A stretch of 64,000 nt of DNA from Bradyrhizobium sp. CCGUVB1N3 (GCF_024199925.1 NZ_JANADR010000001.1:558001-622000), one strand, 5' to 3'. Counted from the first letter of the stretch, positions 44,176 to 52,939 are shown. Notes: a model not told the origin generated them from the sequence alone. Numbers and translations: made by a program.

Positions 44176-45378
44176 ATGCGAGCAAGAAACTATTTTGTCG
44201 GTGCGGCCTTCGCGCTTCTGGCCGGCGGCATGGTTCATTCGGCCATGGCGCAGGAGATCAAGATCGGCGAGATCAACAGCTACTCGCTGTTGCCGGCGTT
44301 CACCGAGCCCTATCGCAAGGGCTGGCAGCTTGCCGTCGAGGAGATCAACGCGGCCGGCGGTATCAACGGCAAGAAGCTTGTCGTGATCTCCAAGGACGAC
44401 GGCGGCAAGCCGGCCGATGCGCAGACCGCGGCCAATGAGCTCGTCTCGAGCGAAGGCGTCGCGATGCTCGCCGGCACGTTCCTGTCGAACATCGGCCTAG
44501 CCGTGAGCGACTTCGCCAACCAGAAGAAGGTGTTTTTCCTCGCCGCCGAACCGCTGACGGACGCCGTCACCTGGTCGAAGGGCAACAAGTACACGTTCCG
44601 CCTGCGTCCCTCTAACTACATGCAGGCCGCGATGCTGGTGGAAGCGGCAGCTAAGCTGCCGGCAAAACGCTGGGCGACGATCGCGCCGAACTACGAGTAC
44701 GGCCAGTCGGCGGTTGCGGTGTTCAAGAAGCTGATGTCGGAGAAGCGTCCCGACATCCAGTGGGTCGACGAGCAGTGGCCGCCGCAGGGCAAGATCGATG
44801 CCGGCCCGGTGGTGCAGGCGGTTGCCCAAGCCAATCCGGAGGCGATCCTCAACGTCACCTTCGGCGCCGATCTCGTGAAGCTGGTGCGCGAAGGCAATAC
44901 CCGCGGCCTGTTCAAGGATCGCGCCGTGGTCTCGTTCCTGACGGGCGAGCCGGAATATCTCGATCCACTCAAGGACGAGACGCCCGAGGGCTGGATCGTC
45001 ACCGGATATCCCTGGTACTCGATCAAGACGCCCGAGCACGACGCGTTCCTGAAGGCCTATCAGGCCAAGTACAACGACTATCCGCGCCTCGGCTCGATCG
45101 TCGGCTACCAGACCATCAAGTCGGCGGCCGCGATCCTGGCAAAGGCCGGGTCGACCGATCCGGAAAAGCTGATCGCAGCGGCGGAAGGCCTCTCGGTGGG
45201 CTCGCCCTTCGGCGACATCACCTTCCGCAAGATCGACCACCAGTCGACGCTTGGGGCCTTCGTCGGCAAGACCGCGTTGAAGGACGGCAAGGGCGTGATG
45301 GTGGATTCGGCCTACAAGAAGGGCGCGGACTATCTGCCTGGTGACGCCGAAGTCGAGAAGCTGCGTCCGAAGGATTGA
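44176..45378 (+). CDS. Branched-chain-amino-acid-type ABC transporter substrate-binding protein
   Basis: 400-residue periplasmic binding protein of the LivJ/type I fold. The signal peptide (residues 1-25, cut after VHSAMAQ) and mature start EIKIGEINSYSLLPAF are clear. The start ATG is chosen because GGAGG lies five bases upstream; the longer frame from 44098 reads through the palindromic repeat. It begins the transporter block of the operon. The ligand is probably the aromatic or heterocyclic acid degraded by the neighbours and not a branched amino acid; this is inferred from context. Confidence 0.88.
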   Translation: MRARNYFVGAAFALLAGGMVHSAMAQEIKIGEINSYSLLPAFTEPYRKGWQLAVEEINAAGGINGKKLVVISKDDGGKPADAQTAANELVSSEGVAMLAGTFLSNIGLAVSDFANQKKVFFLAAEPLTDAVTWSKGNKYTFRLRPSNYMQAAMLVEAAAKLPAKRWATIAPNYEYGQSAVAVFKKLMSEKRPDIQWVDEQWPPQGKIDAGPVVQAVAQANPEAILNVTFGADLVKLVREGNTRGLFKDRAVVSFLTGEPEYLDPLKDETPEGWIVTGYPWYSIKTPEHDAFLKAYQAKYNDYPRLGSIVGYQTIKSAAAILAKAGSTDPEKLIAAAEGLSVGSPFGDITFRKIDHQSTLGAFVGKTALKDGKGVMVDSAYKKGADYLPGDAEVEKLRPKD

Positions 45379-45395
45379 TGTGATCGAAGCCGGGG

Positions 45396-45494
45396 CCTCA
45401 TGGTTCGAGACGCGCGGCGTTGCCGCGCTCCTCACCATGAGGGTCCCGGACCTCATCCTGAGGAGGCGCGAAGCGCCGTCTCGAAGGATGAAGC
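45396..45494. repeat. Dispersed intergenic palindromic repeat (two inverted units)
   Basis: Same family as the element at 6838. Unit one runs TCATGGTTCGAGACGCGCGG to CTCCTCACCATGAGG, unit two CCTCATCCTGAGGAGGCGCG to CCGTCTCGAAGGATGA. It separates the binding-protein gene from the permease gene and may lower downstream expression, as is often seen between binding protein and permease genes. Confidence 0.7.
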
Positions 45495-45529
45495 CCGTCT
45501 GCTGAGACTATTGTGAACCCGGACCGCCG

Positions 45530-47419
45530 ATGGCCTTTTACGTCGTACAGTTTCTGACCGGACTCGCCAGCGCAGCGTCGCTGTTCCTGGTGGCCTCGGG
45601 CCTGTCGATCATCTTCGGCGTGACGCGGATCGTGAACTTTGCGCACGGCGCCTTCTACATGGTCGGTGCCTACATCGCCTTCACGCTGACGGATCGCCTC
45701 TCCGGTGCGTTCGGCTTCTGGGGCGGCATCGTCGTCGCCGCGCTCACGGTGGCGCTGATCGGTGTCCTCGTCGAGATGGTGCTGCTTCGGCGCATCTATC
45801 ACGCGCCCGAACTTTTCCAGTTGCTCGCGACCTTCGGCCTGACGCTGATGGTCGAGGATCTCGTCGTACTCATCTGGGGACCCGACGATCTGCTCGGCCG
45901 CCGCGCGCCGGGCTTCAAAGGGGCGGTCGATTTCTTCGGCCAGAACATCCCGAGCTACGACCTGTTCCTGATCGTGCTCGGTCCGGTCGTGCTCGGCATC
46001 CTTTGGCTGCTGTTCCAGCGCACCCGTTGGGGCGTGCTGGTGCGCGCGGCGACGCAGGACCGCGACATGGTCGCGGCGCTCGGCGTCAATCAGAAATGGC
46101 TGTTCACGAGCGTGTTCGCGGTCGGCGTCTTCCTCGCAGCGCTCGGCGGCGCGCTGCAAATCCCGCGCGATGCCGTGCATCACGCCATGGACCTGCGCAT
46201 CATCGTCGAGGTCTTCGTCGTCGTCGTGATCGGCGGTCTCGGCAGCATCGTCGGCGCCTTCGTCGCGGCGGTGCTGGTCTCCGAGCTCAACGCCTTTGGC
46301 ATCCTGATCTTCCCGAAGATTTCCATCATCCTGGTTTTCCTCGTGATGGCGGTGGTGCTGATCGTGCGGCCCTGGGGCCTGTTCGGAAAGGCCGAGGCGC
46401 CCGCGCGCCGGACACCGGGCCTCACCGTCAATCCCTGGCGTCCGCTGACGTCGAACGAGCGGCTGGCTGCGTTTGCCGCGCTCGTCGTCGCGGCGGCGCT
46501 ACCGCTGTTCGCCGGCAATTATGCTCTGACAGTTGGCTCGGAGATCGCGATCTTCGTGATCTTCGCTGTCAGCCTGCATTTCCTGATGGCGGTCGGCGGC
46601 CTCGCATCCTTCGGACACGCGGCGTATTTCGGCCTCGGCGCCTACGGCGTCGCGTTCCTCGCCAAGATGGCGGGGCTGCCGATGATCGTCTGCCTGCTGC
46701 TGGGGCCGTTGCTCGGCTGCCTTGGTGCCGCCGTGTTCGGCTTCTTCGCGGTGCAGCTCTCCGGCGTCTATTTCGCGATGCTGACGCTCGCCTTCGCGCA
46801 GATCGTGTGGTCGATCGCGTTCCAGTGGGTCAGCGTCACCGGCGGCGACAACGGCATTCTGGGCGTCTGGCCTTCGAGCTGGGCGGCGAGCCCGTCGCAT
46901 TTTTATTGGCTGGCGCTCGGCGTCGCCGCGCTGGTGACCATCGCCCTTCGCGTCGCCGTGTTCTCGCCGTTCGGCTACGCCCTGCGCGCCACGCGCGACT
47001 CAGCGCTGCGGAGTGAGGCGGTCGGCATCAACGTCAAGCGCATGCAGTGGACGGCCTTTGTCATCGCGGGAACGACGGCCGGCATCGGTGGTGCGCTGTT
47101 CGCGTACCTGAAGGGCAGCGTCTTCCCGGATAATCTCGGCATCTCGCTTTCGGTCGATGCGCTCGTCATGGTGCTGCTCGGCGGCGTCGAGACGGTGTCC
47201 GGCGCGGTGATTGGCGCGATCGTCTACAAGGCGCTCAACATCTGGCTCGTCAGCCAGACTGACCTGTCAAAGCTCGTGCTCGGCGCCTTCATCGTGCTGA
47301 TCGTGGTCGTCTTTCCGAAGGGTATCGTGGGCATGCTGGAAATGCTTGCGCAGCGGCGCAAGGGATCCTCGCCGCCGGGCGCGACATTGCTCGCCAAACC
47401 GATCGGGCCTGCCGAATGA
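45530..47419 (+). CDS. Fused LivH-LivM ABC transporter permease
   Basis: 629-residue inner-membrane permease that joins two subunits normally encoded apart. Residues 1-290 are LivH-like (FGVTRIVNFAHGAFYMVGAY, VIGGLGSIVGAFVAAVLV) and residues 310-600 LivM-like (VGGLASFGHAAYFGLGAYGV, GYALRATRDSALRSEAVGIN, GLGIS-type EAA loop VMVLLGGVETVSGAV). The linker near residues 285-305 is short and basic. It overlaps livG by four bases. The fusion is seen in some alphaproteobacterial uptake systems. Confidence 0.9.
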   Translation: MAFYVVQFLTGLASAASLFLVASGLSIIFGVTRIVNFAHGAFYMVGAYIAFTLTDRLSGAFGFWGGIVVAALTVALIGVLVEMVLLRRIYHAPELFQLLATFGLTLMVEDLVVLIWGPDDLLGRRAPGFKGAVDFFGQNIPSYDLFLIVLGPVVLGILWLLFQRTRWGVLVRAATQDRDMVAALGVNQKWLFTSVFAVGVFLAALGGALQIPRDAVHHAMDLRIIVEVFVVVVIGGLGSIVGAFVAAVLVSELNAFGILIFPKISIILVFLVMAVVLIVRPWGLFGKAEAPARRTPGLTVNPWRPLTSNERLAAFAALVVAAALPLFAGNYALTVGSEIAIFVIFAVSLHFLMAVGGLASFGHAAYFGLGAYGVAFLAKMAGLPMIVCLLLGPLLGCLGAAVFGFFAVQLSGVYFAMLTLAFAQIVWSIAFQWVSVTGGDNGILGVWPSSWAASPSHFYWLALGVAALVTIALRVAVFSPFGYALRATRDSALRSEAVGINVKRMQWTAFVIAGTTAGIGGALFAYLKGSVFPDNLGISLSVDALVMVLLGGVETVSGAVIGAIVYKALNIWLVSQTDLSKLVLGAFIVLIVVVFPKGIVGMLEMLAQRRKGSSPPGATLLAKPIGPAE

Positions 47420-48207
47420 GCGTCGCCCCCACACTTCTCGCGGTCGAAGGCCTGACCAAATCCTATGGTGGCATCCACGCTGTGCGCGGCGTCTCGTTCG
47501 AACTGCGCGCCGGCGAGATCCTGGCGCTGATCGGCCCCAACGGCGCCGGCAAGAGCACCTGCTTCGACATGCTCAACGGTCAGAACACGCCGGACGCGGG
47601 GCGTATCCGGCTGCTCGGCGAGGATACGACGGGCAAGAGGCCGCGCGAGGTCTGGCGACTCGGGGTCGGTCGCACCTTCCAGATCACCGCGACGTTCGCA
47701 ACCATGACGGTGCGCGAGAACGTGCAGATTGCGCTGATCTCGCACCAAAGGCAATTGTTCAATCTCTGGGGTTCGGGGCCGCGGTTCGACCGCGACGAGG
47801 CCGTGCGCTTGTTGGAATTGGTCGGCATGGGCGGCTATGCGGATCGTCCCTGCGGCGAGCTCGCCTATGGCGACCTCAAGCGGCTCGAGCTTGCGGTTGC
47901 GCTCGCCAATCAGCCAAAGCTCCTGCTGATGGACGAACCAACCGCCGGCATGGCGCCGCGCGAGCGCATCGACTTGATGCGGCTCACCGCGCGCATCGCG
48001 CGGGAGAAATCCATTGGCGTGCTGTTCACCGAGCACGATATGGACGTGGTGTTCGAGCATGCCGATCGCATCATCGTGCTCAACCGCGGCACGCTGATTG
48101 CTGAGGGTTCACCGACGGAAGTGCGGGGTAATCCGCAGGTGCAAGCGGTTTATCTCGGCGAGGGCCTCGTCTACGACGCCCGCCATCGCGAGGGGGCCTC
48201 AACATGA
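47416..48207 (+). CDS. livG: ABC transporter ATP-binding protein (LivG-like)
   Basis: 263-residue ATPase. Walker A is GPNGAGKST (about residues 40-48), the signature region reads [15 protein letters not shown], Walker [14 protein letters not shown], with a later H-loop [13 protein letters not shown]. It ends with the LivG-type tail [12 protein letters not shown]. It is coupled to both neighbours by four-base overlaps and energises the fused permease. Confidence 0.93.
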   Translation: MSVAPTLLAVEGLTKSYGGIHAVRGVSFELRAGEILALIGPNGAGKSTCFDMLNGQNTPDAGRIRLLGEDTTGKRPREVWRLGVGRTFQITATFATMTVRENVQIALISHQRQLFNLWGSGPRFDRDEAVRLLELVGMGGYADRPCGELAYGDLKRLELAVALANQPKLLLMDEPTAGMAPRERIDLMRLTARIAREKSIGVLFTEHDMDVVFEHADRIIVLNRGTLIAEGSPTEVRGNPQVQAVYLGEGLVYDARHREGAST

Positions 48208-48908
48208 AGCTCACGGTCGAGGGGCTCAACAGCCATTACGGTCCGGCCCATATCCTGTTCGACATCGCCCTTGAGGTCGGCGAGGGCGAGGTGGTCGCCT
48301 TGCTCGGACGCAACGGTGCCGGAAAATCGACGACGTTCCGCTCCATCGTCGGCCTCGTGGCCCAACGCTCTGGGCGCATCGTGTTCGAAGGCAAAGACGT
48401 CTCGGCCCGGCCGACGCATGAGATCGTGCGTGGCGGGCTTGGCTATGTGCCTGAAGAGCGCCGCATCTTCACCGATCTCACGGTCGAGGAGAATCTCGAA
48501 GTCGGCCGTCAGCCGAAGCGGCTGAACGCGCCATACTGGACGCGCGAAAAGCTGTTCACGCTATTCCCGAATCTGAACGAGATGCGTAACCGGCCGGGTG
48601 GCCGCATGAGCGGCGGCGAGCAGCAGATGCTGACCATAGCCCGCACGCTGATGGGCAATCCGTCGCTGGTGCTGCTGGACGAGCCGTCGGAGGGGCTGTC
48701 GCCCAAGATCGTGGAGCAGATGGTCGATGCGATCCTGACCATGAAGAAGGAAGGCGTCAGCATCGTCGTTTCCGAGCAGAACCTGCATTTTGCAAAGCTG
48801 ATCTCCGATCGCGCCTATATCATCGAGCGTGGCCGAATCTGTTTCGGTGGTACGATGGCCGAGCTCGATGCGCGCCCGGATATCCGCGACGCACATCTGT
48901 CATTGTGA
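48204..48908 (+). CDS. livF: ABC transporter ATP-binding protein (LivF-like)
   Basis: 234-residue ATPase with Walker A GRNGAGKSTT, the signature MSGGEQQMLTIARTL, Walker B LVLLDEPSEGLSP and the LivF motif GLGYVPEERRIFTDLTVEEN. It pairs with the LivG-like subunit. It overlaps the preceding gene by four bases and is followed at once by the MarR gene. Confidence 0.93.
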   Translation: MKLTVEGLNSHYGPAHILFDIALEVGEGEVVALLGRNGAGKSTTFRSIVGLVAQRSGRIVFEGKDVSARPTHEIVRGGLGYVPEERRIFTDLTVEENLEVGRQPKRLNAPYWTREKLFTLFPNLNEMRNRPGGRMSGGEQQMLTIARTLMGNPSLVLLDEPSEGLSPKIVEQMVDAILTMKKEGVSIVVSEQNLHFAKLISDRAYIIERGRICFGGTMAELDARPDIRDAHLSL

Positions 48909-48922
48909 AGGGCGGGGCGGGA

Positions 48923-49378
48923 ATGGCGAGAGGCGTCGCAGCCAAGAAGAGCGTCAGGCAGGCCAAGCCGCCTTATGTGCTCGACGAGCAGGTCGGCTTC
49001 ATCCTGCGCCAGGTCTGGCAGCGTCACAGCGCGATCTTTGCCCGCGACATCGGCACCAATCTAACGCCGACGCAATGGGCGGCGCTGTCGAAGCTCGCCG
49101 AGACCGGGCCTTGCTCACAGAACCAGCTTGGACGCCTGACCGCGATGGATGTCGCGACCATCAAGGGTGTGATCGACCGGCTCAGCGCACGCGGACTGAC
49201 TGAGACGAGCCAGGATCCGGAAGACGGCCGGCGGCTGCTGGTCAGTCTGACACGCGCCGGTCAGCAACTGGCCGAAAAGGTCGCGCCGAGCGCGCTCGCG
49301 ATCACCCGCGAAACACTGGCGCCGCTCGACGCCAGGGAGCGCGAGATGCTGATGGCGCTGTTGAACAAGCTGAGGTGA
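48923..49378 (+). CDS. MarR-family transcriptional regulator
   Basis: 151-residue winged-helix repressor. The MarR core runs from residues 25 to 130, with recognition helix around NQLGRLTAMDVATIKGVIDRL and wing DPEDGRRLLVSLTRAG. The frame is open from GTG 48905, which overlaps the livF stop, but ATG 48923 follows a purine-rich GGCGGGA and is preferred. As the last gene of the reductase/transporter operon it probably binds the TTCGTATACGAA palindromes at 41087, 51931 and 51945. In P. putida the MarR protein NicR plays a similar part in nicotinate control; orthology was not tested. Confidence 0.85.
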   Translation: MARGVAAKKSVRQAKPPYVLDEQVGFILRQVWQRHSAIFARDIGTNLTPTQWAALSKLAETGPCSQNQLGRLTAMDVATIKGVIDRLSARGLTETSQDPEDGRRLLVSLTRAGQQLAEKVAPSALAITRETLAPLDAREREMLMALLNKLR

Positions 49379-49421
49379 CCGGCGACTAACCTCGGTGAAG
49401 GTTTTGTCGAGGTTTACCGGC

Positions 49422-49811
49422 ATGAGAGCGGCGACGCGGTTTGCGATGGTTTTGAGTCTTGGTACGGCGCTCGCGGGCGGGTGCGCTCCTGCCTGGGCCG
49501 CGCAGCCTTACGAAGGGTTCTGGGCGTCGACCAAAGAAGACTGCCGCGACGAGGACAGTGCCAACCGCATGAGCATCGAAGGCGGCAATCGCCTCTACTG
49601 GTACGAGACGCGGTGCCGCGCCAGCGAGATCACCGCCGACGGGAAGCTCAGCTGGAAAATGCGGCTGGCCTGTGAAGGCGAGGGTGAGCAGTTTCGTTCC
49701 AATCCCCGGGTGTCAATCGCTGCGGATGGCAAGCTCTTGATGGACAACGGCCCGGTCGGGCGCGCCAAGCGCCAGACCTATGTGCGTTGTGAGGTGGCCA
49801 AGCCGCGCTGA
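49422..49811 (+). CDS. Hypothetical secreted protein
   Basis: 129-residue protein with a signal peptide (residues 1-27, cut near PAWAAQ). The mature part is a small cysteine-containing domain (EGFWASTKEDCRDEDSANRM, YWYETRCRASEIT, RLACEGEGEQF, YVRCEVAK) with four cysteines that could make two disulfides. The ATG at 49422 follows GAGG; GTG 49395 is a longer option. No enzyme family is recognised, and it is probably periplasmic. Confidence 0.65.
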   Translation: MRAATRFAMVLSLGTALAGGCAPAWAAQPYEGFWASTKEDCRDEDSANRMSIEGGNRLYWYETRCRASEITADGKLSWKMRLACEGEGEQFRSNPRVSIAADGKLLMDNGPVGRAKRQTYVRCEVAKPR

Positions 49812-49820
49812 TTCCTGCGC

Positions 49821-50510
49821 TTACGTCTTTCCCGGCCATTTGGCCCGATAGCGGATTTCGCTGCCGTCGGCATTGGCTTGCCAAGGTCCGAGTTCAGAGG
49901 CATGCGGCGCCTTGGCCGATAGGCCGATGGGGTAGAGCCGGTCAGGCTGGCCCTTGATCTTGATCTCCAACTGCCGCTGCGCGGTACGGAAGGCGAGCTC
50001 GACGTCGCCGGCAATGATGGGCCTTTCGCCGTCGCGGCGGATCAGGTCGAGGCGTAGTTCGCCCGGCATGGTGTTGAGATCGGTCTGCAATTCGATCGCG
50101 ATGTCGCCGACCGAGCTCGGCATTGTCGCTCCCGCGGGGAGCCGAACCTCGAACACCAGAAGCGGATTGGCGGCATTCGGGTTGAGCCAGGGCGTCGCCG
50201 TGTTGACCGCGTAGACACAATAAGCAGTGCCGGCGGCGGCGCAGAGCGCGACAACGACGGCGAATGCCTTCCGGCCGCTATGGAGACTTCCGGCGCTATT
50301 GTCTCCGCCGGGCAGCCGCTCGGCCAGCATCGCGCCGAGCACGAGGCCCGCGATCGCGCCGGCAGGCGCAAAGACGAATAGCATCAGCATGCCGGACATG
50401 ATGGGATCAGCCCGGTTTCCAAGGCCAACCAGCTCGAGCGCCAGCGGCACGGTGACAAAGCCGGCGATCGCGCCTGCCACCCCGCAGGCAATCCGCAGCG
50501 AATTCTTCAC
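49821..50510 (-). CDS. Hypothetical membrane protein
   Basis: 229-residue protein with three membrane segments in its first half (near residues 6-28, 38-62 and 84-103) and a periplasmic-looking beta-rich C-terminal part (GDIAIELQTDLNTMPGELRL, DVELAFRTAQRQLEIKIKG). It converges with the secreted protein gene. The family is unknown to me, and there is no sign of regulation or an operon. Confidence 0.65.
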   Translation of the reverse strand: MKNSLRIACGVAGAIAGFVTVPLALELVGLGNRADPIMSGMLMLFVFAPAGAIAGLVLGAMLAERLPGGDNSAGSLHSGRKAFAVVVALCAAAGTAYCVYAVNTATPWLNPNAANPLLVFEVRLPAGATMPSSVGDIAIELQTDLNTMPGELRLDLIRRDGERPIIAGDVELAFRTAQRQLEIKIKGQPDRLYPIGLSAKAPHASELGPWQANADGSEIRYRAKWPGKT

Positions 50511-50620
50511 GTATCCTCGATGATCTCAAAATGAGCAGGCTGCCGCCAGGACAGTCAGCTTTTGTCGGAGCTGGCCAGCCGTTCGTTCACCGCTTTCGAG
50601 GCATTACTGCAAGTTATATC

Positions 50621-50641
50621 GGGCGCGCGTGTCGCGCGCCC
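50621..50641. terminator. GC-rich hairpin downstream of the enamidase-like gene
   Basis: GGGCGCGCG-TGT-CGCGCGCCC is a perfect nine-pair stem with a three-base loop. It is 12 bp beyond the stop of the minus-strand gene at 50654. The following bases are AT-rich (GATATAACTT on the minus strand) but contain no long T run, so termination may be moderate. Confidence 0.5.
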
Positions 50642-50653
50642 GCTTTGTCGGTA

Positions 50654-51853
50654 TCAATGCCCGCTGACGATCAGCGGCACATTGCCCGCGGGCGGGGTGT
50701 TGCGGCTGCGCTGGGTGCGGACGATGCCGTCGATGATGGTCATGCCGATGCCGGGGAGGTCGCCGAGTTGCACGCTCTCCAGAATATTCTTGCCCGGCGA
50801 ATGCTGCGCCTTGTCCATCAACACGAAGTCGGCGGATCGGCCCACTTCAATGAGGCCGCAATCGAGCTCGCGCATGCGCGCCGTGTTGCCGGTGGCCAGG
50901 CAAAACGCGATCTCGGCCGGGAGCTCGCCGAGCGAGGACAGCATCGAGACCATGCGCAAGATGCCGAGCGGCTGCACGCCGGAGCCGGCCGGCGCGTCGG
51001 TGCCGAGGATGACACGGTGCAAATCGCCCATCTCGCGCGCGGTGCGCAGCGTGAACAGGGCCGAGCGCTCATTGCCGTTGTGCACGAGCTCGAGGCCGCG
51101 CTTGCAGCCCTCGCAGATGCAGCGGATCTGGTCGTCGGGCAGTGCCGTGTGGCCGCCATTGATGTGGCCGACCACGTCGGTGTCGGCCTCCAGCACCACG
51201 TCCTTGTCGATCAGACCGGAGCCGGGGATCGAGGGGCCGCCGGTGTGGATCGTGCTCTGGATGCCGTATTTGCGCGCCCAGCCCACCATCTTGCGCGCGG
51301 TCGGGCCGTCCTTCACGCCGCCAAGGCCAACTTCGCCGAGCAGTTTGACGCCGGCGGCGGCCATCTCCTTGAAGTCCTCCTCGACCATCTCGCATTCGAT
51401 CACCGGCGCGCCGGCGTGAACCTTCACGCCGCCCGGACGCAGCGTCCAGAACGCGCGCTGGGCAAAGATCGCCATGGCTTTCAGGCCGACGACGTCGCGG
51501 GGGCGGCCGGGCATGTGCACTTCGCCGGCCGAGATCATGGTGGTGACGCCGCCATGGAGGTAGCTGTCGATCCAGTTGATCTGGTTTTGCCGCGGCGTCC
51601 AGTCGCCGGCGACGGGGTGGACATGGCTGTCGATCAGGCCGGGTGCGACGGTGGTGCCGTTGGCGTCCACGATGGTCGTCGCACCTTCCGTGTTGACGTC
51701 CTTGAAGCGGCCGATCGCGGTGATCTTGCCGTTCTCGGCAACGATGGTATCGCCATCCAGGATCGGCTTCTCCAGGGCGCCCGACAGCATCAGGCCGATA
51801 TTGCGGATCACGAGCTTCGAAGGCCCGGTGGCCTGGGGTGCGTCATGCGCCAT
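50654..51853 (-). CDS. Enamidase-like amidohydrolase
   Basis: 399-residue metal-dependent hydrolase of the amidohydrolase superfamily. The metal site HxH is in GLIDSHVHPVAGDW (about residues 77-79), later ligands in STIHTGGP and VGHINGGHT, and the final Asp in VILGTDAPAGSG. Overall it resembles enamidase of the E. barkeri nicotinate pathway, which opens 1,4,5,6-tetrahydro-6-oxonicotinate to 2-formylglutarate. The start ATG 51853 is the first residue of the conserved part. It is divergent from the ferredoxin reductase, with two operator copies between. Other imidazolonepropionase-like hydrolases remain possible. Confidence 0.7.
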   Translation of the reverse strand: MAHDAPQATGPSKLVIRNIGLMLSGALEKPILDGDTIVAENGKITAIGRFKDVNTEGATTIVDANGTTVAPGLIDSHVHPVAGDWTPRQNQINWIDSYLHGGVTTMISAGEVHMPGRPRDVVGLKAMAIFAQRAFWTLRPGGVKVHAGAPVIECEMVEEDFKEMAAAGVKLLGEVGLGGVKDGPTARKMVGWARKYGIQSTIHTGGPSIPGSGLIDKDVVLEADTDVVGHINGGHTALPDDQIRCICEGCKRGLELVHNGNERSALFTLRTAREMGDLHRVILGTDAPAGSGVQPLGILRMVSMLSSLGELPAEIAFCLATGNTARMRELDCGLIEVGRSADFVLMDKAQHSPGKNILESVQLGDLPGIGMTIIDGIVRTQRSRNTPPAGNVPLIVSGH

Positions 51854-51930
51854 GGAAAGGTTCCTCATTCCTAACTGCAACGCTCGCGATCTTGGGCAGC
51901 CTTGACCAAAAGAACAAGCTGGATTATTCA

Positions 51931-51956
51931 TTTGTATACGAACGATCGTATACGAA
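51931..51956. promoter_or_regulatory. Double operator between enamidase-like and ferredoxin reductase genes
   Basis: TTTGTATACGAA (51931-51942) and ATCGTATACGAA (51945-51956) are two near-perfect copies of the palindrome TTCGTATACGAA seen at 41087, with centres 14 bp apart. They lie in the middle of a 150-bp divergent gap and could control both genes. The shared site links the two transcription units to the reductase operon. Confidence 0.7.
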
Positions 51957-52003
51957 TGACGCATAGCTGACAATCGCCTGCGCACCGGCAAGGGAAGGGT
52001 GAG

Positions 52004-52777
52004 ATGAGCAATTTCAACCAGGAAAGCGTCCTCAGCGTCCACCACTGGACCGACACGCTGTTCAGCTTCAAGACCACCCGCAGCCCGACTTTCCGCTTCC
52101 GCAACGGCGAGTTCACGATGATCGGGCTGAAGGTCGGCGAGAAGCCGCTGCTCCGCGCCTATAGCGTCGCCAGTGCCAATTACGAGGACACGCTCGAATT
52201 CTTCTCGATCAAGGTGCAGGACGGCCCGCTGACCTCGCGGCTTCAGCACCTGAAGGAAGGCGACGAGATCATCGTCAGCCGCAAGGCGACCGGCACGCTC
52301 GTGATCGACAATCTCGAAGAGGGCCGCAACCTCTACCTCATCGGCACCGGCACGGGTCTTGCGCCGTTCCTGAGCGTGATCAAGGATCCCGAAACCTATG
52401 AGCGGTTCGAGAAGGTGGTGCTCCTGCACGGCTGCCGGCACGTCAAAGAGCTCGCCTATGGCGAGGTGATCACCGAGACGCTGCCGAATGACGAGTTGCT
52501 CGGCGACTACATCCGCAACCAGCTCATCTATTACCCGACCGTTACCCGCGATCCCTTTCGCAACCGCGGCCGCATCACCGACCTCATCACCTCGGGCAAG
52601 CTGTTCAGCGACATCGGCCTGCCGCCGCTCGAAGCGGCCCACGACCGCGTGATGATCTGCGGCAGTCCGGCGCTGGTCACTGATACCCGCGTGCTCCTGA
52701 CCGAGCGCGGCTTCGTCGAGGGCAATCACGGCGAGCCGGCGCAATTCGTGGTCGAAAAGGCCTTTGCCGAGCGCTGA
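52004..52777 (+). CDS. fpr: Ferredoxin-NADP+ reductase
   Basis: 257-residue FAD enzyme of the bacterial Fpr type. The FAD-binding string RAYSVASANYED (about residue 55), the NADP-binding GTGTGLAPFLSVI (about 115) and the C-terminal MICGSPALVTDTR with the tail AFAER are visible. It moves electrons between NADPH and ferredoxin or flavodoxin. Its predicted operators match that of the 6-hydroxynicotinate-reductase operon, whose enzyme type needs reduced ferredoxin, so it is likely the electron supply. The RBS AAGGGTGAG is adequate. No ferredoxin gene is nearby. Confidence 0.9.
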   Translation: MSNFNQESVLSVHHWTDTLFSFKTTRSPTFRFRNGEFTMIGLKVGEKPLLRAYSVASANYEDTLEFFSIKVQDGPLTSRLQHLKEGDEIIVSRKATGTLVIDNLEEGRNLYLIGTGTGLAPFLSVIKDPETYERFEKVVLLHGCRHVKELAYGEVITETLPNDELLGDYIRNQLIYYPTVTRDPFRNRGRITDLITSGKLFSDIGLPPLEAAHDRVMICGSPALVTDTRVLLTERGFVEGNHGEPAQFVVEKAFAER

Positions 52778-52792
52778 ATCGGATATTTATTT

Positions 52793-52842
52793 GGGGCATG
52801 ATCCTCTCGGAAAACCGCCGCACACTTTTCCGGATCATGCCC
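52793..52842. repeat. Dispersed intergenic palindrome (GCATGATCC type)
   Basis: GGGGCATGATCCTCTCGGAA to CACTTTTCCGGATCATGCCC forms an imperfect hairpin of about 50 bp just after the fpr stop. It is a diverged copy of the element at 44094 in the opposite orientation. It may end the fpr transcript. Confidence 0.65.
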
Positions 52843-52939
52843 ACCGCGCAATAAAGCCGCATTTTCGCCGCTCGACGCCCGTTGCGGCGTCGATTCGGCA
52901 GGCGATATTATGGGAACGCCGAATCAGCGGAGTTTCTAC

